From Pelargonium nanum (lineage: Eukaryota > Streptophyta > Magnoliopsida > Geraniales > Geraniaceae): a stretch of 28,768 nt of DNA. Made by a program: the position numbers and the translations under genes. Positions 21,573-28,768 of this stretch are shown here, in pieces. The DNA lies in NCBI GenBank assembly GCA_036897485.1, contig JAYMTF010000876.1, positions 1-28,768 of the forward strand. The letters run 5' to 3'. Positions within the stretch are counted from its first letter, which is position 1. Each line of letters starts with the position of its first letter. Below the pieces are notes generated by a model. The model was not told the DNA's origin. It was given only the letters and a program-made list of their open reading frames with translations, and did no database searches.

Positions 21573-21697
21573 CTAGTTTGAAAACTTTTTTTTTTTTTTC
21601 TGGTTTTGAACCATAGGGTTCCTGAGTAGGCTCGCACTTTCGCGATAGGCACCTTTAAGCCATTTGACCATACCCAGACTAGTTTGAAAACTTTTTT
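21573..21697 (-). mobile_element. tRNA-derived mini-SINE (79-base body) with perfect 19-base target-site duplication
   Basis: CTAGTTTGAAAACTTTTTT occurs at 21573-21591 and again at 21679-21697. Between them, read on the minus strand, is a 79-base body (21678-21600) with a pol III A-box-like TGGCTTAAAGG and B-box-like GGTTCAAAACC, ending in CCAG and a poly(A) tail (the T run 21592-21599). The body length is about that of a tRNA. Target duplication, A-tail and promoter boxes together are diagnostic of a LINE-mobilised short retroposon. Confidence 0.75.
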
Positions 21698-22323
21698 AGT
21701 TTAAATAAAACACGTTAAAAAATATACTAAATTAACAAATAAAGAGTTTTTATTTTCAAACTATTTACAAAAAAAATTCAATCAGTTTTTCAGTTTTTTT
21801 TTTTTAAATTAAATATTTTACGGAGAAATACTACACAAATAATTAAAGAAGCTTAAACATTTAAAAAAATGTATACATAGAAAGAAAAAGGATATCCTAA
21901 CCAACAAAAGGCTATGCATTTGTCTATTGTAATATACTACGTACACACATATATTTTATAGTGAGTTTTAGACAAGATCTGCACATACATAAAATTGTTA
22001 GGCATATAGGGTTCAAGATGTTCACATCAATCCTACATTTAGTACGTACTATTTTCTTATATTAATTATATCTGAAATCTACGTTAATTTTGGGACCATG
22101 TATATTTAATTAGCTTCATATACAAAACCAATTTATTTGTTAGTACGTAGCTGAGATTATTTCACTCCTATAGTCCTATTATAATTTCTTAATTTTGTGG
22201 TCCTCCAAGATTTTGCCAGAAGAAAATGACCAAAAATATTTAAAAAGACCAACTTGATGAAACATTAAATCAACATTCATTAATAAAATGCAATTGGATG
22301 TACCTTTATTTCGTACTATGTTC

Positions 22324-22329
22324 TATAAG
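22324..22329 (+). promoter_or_regulatory. Candidate TATA box of dioxygenase copy B
   Basis: TATAAG inside TGTTCTATAAGA, about 64 bases before the ATG. Copy C has TTGTTCTATAAAGA at nearly the same distance (59 bases), so the core promoter is conserved between the two duplicates. Confidence 0.5.
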
Positions 22330-22387
22330 ACTACATTATAATTTATAACAAATATAATTTTTACACACTTTCTTCAATTCTTCAACT

Positions 22388-23890
22388 ATGGGTTCCCAAA
22401 CTCCTCCCAAGATCCCTGTGATAGACTTTTCCGGCGAGAGCATGAAACCCAACGCGCCGGAATGGCTCCCGACGTGCCACGATGTCCGGCGTGCCCTAGA
22501 GGAGTACGGCTGTTTTATAGCAAATTACAAAACGTTTCCTTTAGAGCTTCACAACAAACTCTTTGAAGCTTCAAAAGAATTGTTTGATCTTCCCTACGAA
22601 ACCAAAATGAAGAACGTTTATGAGAGACCTTCCCATGGCTACTTAGGCAAAAATGCAAATCTTCCTCTCCATGAAGGGTTGGGGATCGATCGCCCGACGA
22701 ATGAAGAAGAGTGTAAAAAGTTTACCCATCTCATGTGGCCCGAGGGAAATGATCGTTTCTGGTACGCATATTATTATGTTTGTCGAAATAGGTAGAGTAA
22801 GTTTTGGCACAACAATAAAGTTAACGTTGTTTGGCACGACACAATTAGTTATTAGAGCATGACAACCCGACCACACATGTTATGCACAACAAGACCTACA
22901 TGTTTGGCACAATTAGGGGGTTAATTTACTATTGTAGCCCCTAACTCCCTAAGTGTGTATGATGGACATGTTGGGCATGTCGCCCGTCTCACAACACGAT
23001 TATTACTGCGTTGAGTATTCCAACACAAATACGATACAATCACAAACAAGCTTCACTTCATGTCACGTCACGTGCTGAGACACAAATTGTCAGTTCTAAG
23101 CAGTTTTGTGCACTGAATCACCCTTTTTTTCATGGTTGAAATAGCGGCAACTTTCAAGGTCACAAGTTCAAATCCTGACGCTATACTTTTTTGTTCTTTT
23201 TCACAGTGAAACAGCTTATTCTTATGCCAAGAAAGCAGAAGAGTTGGAGAGAACAGTGATGAGGATGGTTTTTGAGAGCTATGGAATAATGAATCTCTAT
23301 GAGGCTCATAGGGCACAAATCAATTACCTAATGCGTTTCCTGAGCTATAGACAAGCTGAGGCACATGAAAGTAATGTTGGTTTTGTGACTCACACAGACA
23401 AGACTTTTTTGTCAATACTTCACCAAAATCATGTTGAGGGCTTGGAGCTGAGAACTGAGGATGGAGAGTGGGTTTGCTTTGAGCCTTCTCCTTCATCTTT
23501 TGTTGTCATTGTTGGTGATGCTTTCATGGTGAGTGACCAATTAGTACATAATTGCCCACTAATTGTTGATTAAGTTATTTATTTATTATTATTTATCAGC
23601 AAGCGTAACAACTCTATAGTAATATTTGTTGTTGGATTTAGGCATGGAGCAATGGAAGAATACCATCTAACTATCATCGAGTGGCATTGAAAGGGAACGA
23701 GAAAAGATTGTCGGTAGGGTTTTTCACGTTTTGTCGTGGACTAACTCAGACGCCAGAAGAGTTGGTGGACTACGAACATCCATTGTTGTATAGGCCTTTT
23801 GAGCATTATAAACTTCTAGATGTCTACCTACAATTTGATCCAAAGATAAGAGGTGGGAGATTGATCATGAAAGAGTATTGTGGTGTTTGA
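22388..23890 (+). CDS. 2-oxoglutarate/Fe(II)-dependent dioxygenase, AOP1-like (copy B)
   Basis: Soluble non-haem iron oxygenase, 314 residues, exons 22388-22761, 23207-23528 and 23642-23890 (TGA), all GT-AG. The ATG at 22388 gives MGSQTPPKIPVIDFSGESMK, then RRALEEYGCFIANY, FEASKELFDLPYETKMKN, SHGYLGKN and LPLHEGLGID. The iron ligands are H187-x-D189 (THTDKT) and H244 (NYHRV); R254-x-S256 (RLS) binds 2-oxoglutarate. It ends in the family-typical EYCGV. Exons 1 and 2 have exactly the lengths of copy C (374 and 322 bases), so B and C are the most recent pair. Intron 1 carries a SINE head just before its acceptor. It looks functional; the substrate is unknown, and AOP/GAME31-type hydroxylation of a specialised metabolite is a guess from the family. 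Confidence 0.92.
23132..23190 (+). mobile_element. Au-like SINE head in intron 1 of dioxygenase copy B
   Basis: TGGTTGAAATAGCGGCAACT and GGTCACAAGTTCAAATCC form a tRNA-like A/B-box pair, similar to the head of the SINE at 1635-1727. It sits only about 16 bases before the splice acceptor at 23206, next to the polypyrimidine stretch. Confidence 0.5.
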
Positions 23891-24057
23891 TTGGTACAAG
23901 CAATGTAGTAGAATAACTATCAGGTTGTTGGTTTCAATTCTCATACTTGCGCGCGGTGGAAGAAATTTAATGTGGATCACGTATTATATGCCGCGGTGTT
24001 TGTAGTGTTCGAATATGATATTGTATATTTTGTGTGTTCATGCATTATGAATGAAAT

Positions 24058-24063
24058 AATAAA
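24058..24063 (+). promoter_or_regulatory. Poly(A) signal of dioxygenase copy B
   Basis: AATAAA lies 168 bases after the stop, followed by TGTTTGTTTAG. The 3' UTR before it contains TTGTATATTTTGTGTG, a plausible far-upstream element. Confidence 0.5.
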
Positions 24064-24559
24064 TGTTTGTTTAGCATGTCTTGGTCAATATCTAATAAAC
24101 TGAACTTATTGTTATGTCTTATTCAATGTGAAAAAATATTTGTAAAAAGAACTAATATATCATGTAAATTAATATAAGACCTCTACATATATATATAAAC
24201 CTCTTCGAAACCCCTATAAATAACACATCACATACATTTTCATGGAACCTCATTATTCAAGGAATTTAACTGCATTTTTGAATCGTAGCTAATTTTTAGA
24301 GTTTTATTACACTTGAGTTGCTGTACGTAACTGCAGTAAAAAATATTTCTTTGTTGTCTGCAACAAATTTACAACAAATAAATATGTTTTAGTTGAATTT
24401 TAGAGGACTGCTTATTGTTGAAAAATCTTTTGATTACTGTGGGTAATTCTGAAGAATTTTAATGTAACTAAAGTTGCATAAAATAAATGTATAATGTTAT
24501 GAACTAAAGGCCACAAATTTGGGTCATGCCATGAAGCCCACAATTAAGTAATTAGAAAT

Positions 24560-24784
24560 TTGAACGGAAGGCTTTCAGCTACTGTTTTGAACTGCAAACA
24601 TATTTTTTTATTTGCATTTCAGAACTGTAGCCAAATGGTCTTCAAAACAGCAGTCTAAAGCCAAAAACTGCGGTTTTAAATATTCCAGACCCAAAACCGC
24701 AACCATAAGTTTTAACTGCGCCTTTGATACTGCGGTCTGAGCCGCAATTTTGGGCCTTGGCCAAATCTATAATATCTTGTAGTG
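24560..24784. mobile_element. CACTA-like terminus downstream of dioxygenase copy B
   Basis: The block ends in TCTTGTAGTG (24775-24784), the inverse of the CACTACAAGA end of plant CACTA elements. Upstream it has many short subterminal motifs in both orientations: AACTGCGGTTTT (24666), AAACCGCAA (24693), ACTGCGGTC (24730), CCGCAATTTT (24742). I find no matching CACTACAA start in the spacer, so this is a remnant or has a diverged left end. Confidence 0.5.
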
Positions 24785-25771
24785 CATCCATATAGCAACA
24801 CGTTAGGCCTCCAGAACTCCATAGACCAACGTGTGATCGACAACATTATATGATCTTATAGTCATAGGTGCACATCTAGGGCCTCTCGAGGACCAAACTC
24901 CACAATGACTCAAGCCGAGCCCTTGGACATAGGACACTTGGGTCACCTATTCGTCGACACATTTGGATCCCTAAAACAATCCTTGGCTAGGTGAGGTACC
25001 CTGAGGTTGGTACAAATTCATCAGATAGTGGTCCTTGTTATTCATTTAAAGAATTGTAATTAATAACTTACAAACAAATCGTACAAAATTAAGACTAATA
25101 TTATTATTTATTTTTCTTTTAGTTCGATCTAGCTCAAGGACGGTTGCAATTACATTTTTCATATGATTAAAGATTATATTACACTTTAATTATATATATT
25201 TGCAATCTTGCTGAGCTAAGATGTTGCATATTACTTAAATGCAAGTGGATGTACCTTACATTTGATTGTTAATTTCAACAATAGTTGAAGCATATAATTA
25301 ATTAATATATCCTGGTGGTCCATGCATGCATATACATGAAATGGTCCCAAATATGTGAGTCCAAAATTAATCTCGTAACGTATAGTCGGACACTTATATA
25401 ATGATAATTGAAAAAAACTCCATTTCTTATTAATCAACAATTTAATTTCTCAATCAGTTAGAGAAAGAACTAGCGACAGTATATATACTACCCAAATTTC
25501 ATTTCTAATACGAAATAATAATAAAATAAAACGTAATATTCGTGAAACTACTCAAACAGTAGAAGACCTAAAACACTCTAAACGGTTTCTAAACGAGGTC
25601 AAAAAGGCCCAAAACGACACAGATCATGGCAAAGCATGAGTAGTAATTGTAAGGTCGTTTTGTAGGCGCCAACTAAATTTCAACTCGTTCCAAACATGTG
25701 ATCAATTACATCAATAAAGACATATCAATATGTTATAACACACTTAATTTTGTCACTATATTGCATTGTTC
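24785..25771. other. Spacer between dioxygenase copies B and C
   Basis: 24785-25030 is noticeably richer in G and C than its surroundings (GGGCCTCTCGAGGACC, GAGGTACCCTGAGG) and may be an old repeat; I cannot identify it and it has stops in the frames I read. 25031-25771 is AT-rich promoter-side DNA, including an RY-type CATGCATG at 25321-25328. No gene is supported. Confidence 0.5.
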
Positions 25772-25778
25772 TATAAAG
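25772..25778 (+). promoter_or_regulatory. Candidate TATA box of dioxygenase copy C
   Basis: TATAAAG lies 59 bases before the ATG, in TTGTTCTATAAAGAT, matching the element before copy B. The implied leader is about 30 bases. Confidence 0.55.
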
Positions 25779-25830
25779 ATCCATGAAAGAAATATACAAT
25801 AACGAATGAGAAACACATCAACTCACAACT

Positions 25831-27401
25831 ATGGGTTCACAAACAACTCCCAAGATTCCTATAATAGACATCTCCGACGAGCTCTTGAAGCCCGGCACAC
25901 CGGAATGGCTCCCGGCGTGCAACGTTGTCCGGCGAGCCCTAGAGGAGTACGGTTGTTTTATTGCGGACTACAAAACATTTCCTCTAGAGCTTCACAAAAA
26001 TATCTTTGAAGCCTCCCAAGAATTGTTTGATCTTCCCCATGAGACCAAAATGAAGAACGTTAGCGATAAGCCTTCCCACGGCTACTTGGGGAAAAACCCG
26101 GCCCTTCCTCTCCACGAAGGGTTAGGGATCGATGGTCCCACTAATGGAGAAGTTTGTAAAAATTTCACCGAACTCATGTGGCCCGAAGGAAATGATCGTT
26201 TCTGGTACGTCTGAATATACACAATTTGATTCTACGCGTCCTCTTTAAACAATTTGATTCTTTTAACTCCATTTTTATCTATTTTTGAACAGTGAAACTA
26301 CTTTTACTTTTGCCAAGAAAGTAGTAGAATTGGAGCAATTGGTGATGAGGATGCTATTTGAGAGCTATGGTGTAATGAAACACTATGAGGCTCACAAGGC
26401 ATCAAAAAATTACCTATTGCGTTTCTTGAGCTATAAAAGACCCAAAATAGATGATAGTAATGTTGGTTTCATGAGGCACACAGACAAGAGTTTTGTGTCC
26501 ATTCTTCATCAAAATCATGTAAAGGGCTTGGAGCTGAGCACTGAGGATGGAGATTGGATTGTCTTTGAACCTTCTCCTTCATCTTTTGTTGTCATCATAG
26601 GTGATGCTTGCATGGTGAGTGCGGTTATACTACTTCTGTTTCAAAATAAGTGTCGGTTTGAAGGAAAAAAATGATTTCAAAATAACGGTTTGTTTAACAA
26701 TTTCAATGTAGAAATACACTATATTTCAATTATGGTTGAGTTTGAACTAAAACTTGATAGGTTAGGCACATGCCTATCAGAGCCCACCCCTCACTCCGTT
26801 TTTATCAATCAACGAATCGGACAATCAGAATCAAAAGTTAATCCAAAAAATAAAATAAAACTATTCTGTTAAAAGAGACTCGACGATTTATTTCTCTGTG
26901 AAATTATAAGTTAGTTTGTTTGAGATATTTTAGGCACAAATTAGTATATATTGGTTTTGAAGGGTTAGGGTGGGCAAATGCTTACCATGGGCTACCCCTA
27001 TCTCCGCCTTTATCTAAAATTTGTGAATCGAACAATTGTCGACAAAATTTAACATAAAAACTAGTCTATCAAATAGACTCGTTCGACAATCTATTTTTCT
27101 TTGTAAATGTGAGATAAATAGTTTGATTTTTTCGGGTATTTTTTAGGCATGGAGCAATGGGAGAATTCTATCGTCTTACCATCGGGTGGCAATGAGAGCC
27201 GGGAGGGAAGAGAAAAGATTGTCTCTAGGGCTATTTTCGTTTTGCAAGGGAAAAATTCAGAGTCCGGAGGAGTTTGTAGACGATGAACACCCGTTGCTCT
27301 ATAAGCCTTTTGATCATTATGAGCTTCTCAATTTCTACAAACATGTTGATCCCAAGACTAGCACTGGACGATCCTTGATCCAACAGCATTGTGGTGTTTG
27401 A
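25831..27401 (+). CDS. 2-oxoglutarate/Fe(II)-dependent dioxygenase, AOP1-like (copy C)
   Basis: Soluble non-haem iron oxygenase, 316 residues, exons 25831-26204, 26293-26614 and 27147-27401 (TGA). It starts MGSQTTPKIPIIDISDELLK and keeps RRALEEYGCFIADY, FEASQELFDLPHETKMKN, SHGYLGKN and LPLHEGLGID. The catalytic triad is H187-x-D189 (RHTDKS) and H244 (SYHRV); R256-x-S258 (RLS) is the 2-oxoglutarate anchor. It ends QHCGV. It is a tandem duplicate of copy B. Sequence differs near the active site (THTDKT versus RHTDKS) and in the C-terminal third (KHVDPKTSTGRS versus QFDPKIRGGR), so the substrates may differ. Intron 2 is 532 bases against 113 in copy B because its 3' half is duplicated. No disabling change was seen. 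Confidence 0.92.
26750..27146 (+). repeat. Duplicated 3' half of intron 2 in dioxygenase copy C, with a decoy splice acceptor
   Basis: The stretch about 26757-26936 (GGTTAGGCACATGCC..., GAATCGGACAATC, AGAGACTCG, TGAGATATTTTAGGCAC) is followed by a diverged copy at about 26963-27150 (GGTTAGGGTGGGCAAATGC..., GAATCGAACAATT, ATAGACTCG, CGGGTATTTTTTAGGCAT). Order and spacing are kept. The second copy ends in the real acceptor (AG at 27145-27146). The first keeps a decoy TTTTAGGCA with AG at 26932-26933. Confidence 0.65.
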
Positions 27402-27540
27402 TTAATTTTGTACCTCTAGCTAATATACACACACAAGTGTTTATGTGTGTTTGTGTTGTTTACTTGTGAGTTGTGAATTTTATGATGCAAGTTCGTGGTG
27501 TCTGATGATGTTTGTATATTCTACTTCAAACCCTAACTCA

Positions 27541-27546
27541 AATAAA
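27541..27546 (+). promoter_or_regulatory. Poly(A) signal of dioxygenase copy C
   Basis: AATAAA lies 140 bases after the stop, preceded by TTGTGTTG and TTTGTATATTC stretches that suit an upstream element. Confidence 0.5.
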
Positions 27547-28110
27547 AATATTTGAAATATCTTGAAGATAATAAAATGTCAAAACGTCCATTCAAGTGAT
27601 ATCTGAATACAAAAATACTCAGTAAAATTGTGCAGTCTAATTATTTATTGGTATGTTTTTCTTGGATCGGACAAGTTTCAACCTAATATGTGAATATATA
27701 TCAACCGCCTATTTTTTTTAATAAATCAATCAAAAACGTCACACAAGGGATTTATCCCGCGCGACACAAGAAAACTAAACATGTGTGGCGCTCCAAACTA
27801 TCATCTTTCAAGCAGAGGCCAACCTTTTCTATGAACATCGGATTCAAAACGCTCATTGCATCCAATTCACAATATATGGACAGTACAAAAATCATAAATT
27901 AATTTTTTTCTTTTATAATTCACTACAATAATAAATATAATAAAAAAACACTTATGAGTTTACAGAAAATATTGTTACAAATTTGTACATAAATAAATTA
28001 GAAGTTGACATGATAGTGATAAGAGTTTAAAATCATGAGACCTTCAATGTGAAAAAACGTTTAATAAAAAAAAATAATCATATTAACTCTTTAATTGTAA
28101 ATAGCAAATT
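27547..28110. other. Downstream AT-rich spacer
   Basis: No supported gene. A short moderately GC segment at about 27735-27860 has no recognisable coding similarity. CACTACAATA at 27921 could be the left end paired with the CACTA-like end at 28192, about 280 bases away. Confidence 0.45.
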
Positions 28111-28200
28111 AAGCACAAAACTGCAATCCATGGAATTAACCGCGTTGGCCCTTTACACTGCAGTTTTTAACTGCAGTTAAAGATCTAATATGTTGTAGTT
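28111..28200. mobile_element. Second CACTA-like terminus downstream of dioxygenase copy C
   Basis: ACTGCAGTTTTTAACTGCAG is followed by TTAAAGATCTAATATGTTGTAGTT, read here in two parts. It parallels the end at 24784 (ATCTATAATATC then TTGTAGTG), with similar ACTGC(A/G)GTTTT subterminal motifs. It is more decayed: the last base of the CACTA end is changed. Confidence 0.4.
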
Positions 28201-28672
28201 GTTGAATATTTTATAAATTTATTTAGTATCTGATAACCTATATATAGTACAATTTTAAACCATTAATTATTGGCAATAATTTATGAGAGAGACAAACCAT
28301 GAATTTAACAAATATCAGGACCACTACGTACACGTACGTATCTTCAAATTGAAATTAAAAATGTTGATTATGAACTTATTGTTTGTTACTGATTCGTTAG
28401 GGACAATAACTCAATTATAATTAACATTTATGTTGTACAATTTTAGAAGATATATATTTTGGTACTATATTTCTTCTTCTTTTTTCCTTTTTAAATTGAA
28501 GGATGGTACTATATTTATTTTTTATTTTTTTTATCATAATGGTACTATATTTCTTAACTAATACAAGTAGACATCAGATAATTAAAAACAAATATAAAGA
28601 AATATGCATTTTTTATTGTTTAAAAATATTTGAACAAACATGACACATCAATTAATTATTTTTTTATACATA

Positions 28673-28757
28673 AAGGTGCCGAAACCCTATCTTGCATCAA
28701 TAGTGTTCAGGAAAGAGACAAAGCATCTTAACCCTAGCCTAGGGCTTTTGGCACCTT
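28673..28757. repeat. Short inverted repeat at the window end
   Basis: AAGGTGCCGAAACCCT (28673-28688) and AGGGCTTTTGGCACCTT (28741-28757) are near-perfect inverted arms around a loop of about 52 bases, which itself ends in the palindrome CCCTAGCCTAGGG. The window ends 11 bases later, so any larger element is cut. Confidence 0.5.
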
Positions 28758-28768
28758 ACTGCACCAAA

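Larger units (their letters stand above)
20841..22320. other. Spacer between dioxygenase copies A and B
   Basis: AT-rich DNA with no supported gene. It contains the foldback at 21091-21170 and the mini-SINE with target duplication at 21573-21697. The last 500 bases serve as the upstream region of copy B. Confidence 0.55.

Noticed and set aside
24229..24784. A full CACTA element with CAT target duplication starting CACATACATT at 24229
   Set aside because: The proposed left end shares too few bases with the inverse of the right end; a 3-base match is expected by chance.
26630..26660. Stowaway-like start (TTTCAAAATAAGTGTC) in intron 2 of dioxygenase copy C
   Set aside because: No matching inverted right end was found within the intron, so it is at most a fragment.
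27690..27902. Plus-strand open frame of 70 codons after dioxygenase copy C
   Set aside because: No domain, no start context and no splice partners. It reads as random sequence.
1..28768. Functional tRNA, rRNA or virus-derived genes
   Set aside because: Only SINE-type tRNA-like heads were seen; none has a full cloverleaf that I could pair. No viral or rRNA sequence was recognised.

Overview
This is nuclear DNA from a flowering plant. The genes are broken by many GT-AG introns, the spacers and introns are AT-rich, and they hold tRNA-derived SINE copies, LINE fragments, Stowaway-like and other foldback elements, and CACTA-like ends. Protein similarity points to a eudicot, probably a rosid; I cannot name the species. 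I see no bacterial, organellar or viral gene, and no rRNA or functional tRNA gene.

Layout. (1) Positions 1-5690, plus strand: the 3' 16 exons (1049 residues) of a full-size PDR-type ABCG transporter whose 5' end lies outside the window. (2) Positions 6277-14448, minus strand: a complete second PDR transporter, 23 exons, 1425 residues. The two genes are tail to tail with 586 bases between stop codons, and most shared exons have identical lengths. (3) Positions 14459-15290: a tandem repeat array immediately upstream of the second PDR start. (4) Positions 15300-18480: a gene-free spacer with two tandem copies of a LINE 3' end. (5) Positions 18710-27401, plus strand: three tandem 2-oxoglutarate/Fe(II) dioxygenase genes of the AOP1-like type. 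Each has three exons, complete catalytic residues and 314-326 residues; the second and third are the closest pair. (6) The spacers and the last 1.4 kb hold CACTA-like ends, a mini-SINE with a 19-base target duplication, and foldbacks.

How the genes may work together. PDR/ABCG proteins are plasma-membrane exporters, often of terpenoids, phenolics or hormones. AOP-type dioxygenases oxidise specialised metabolites. A modifying-enzyme array beside a pair of exporters could be a small specialised-metabolism neighbourhood, but co-location is the only evidence here. All five gene models are open across every exon. The most unusual structure is in the introns and spacers: paired hairpin elements, a tandemly doubled LINE end, a repeat array at a promoter, a duplicated splice-acceptor region in the last dioxygenase gene, and an intron present in one PDR paralogue but not the other.
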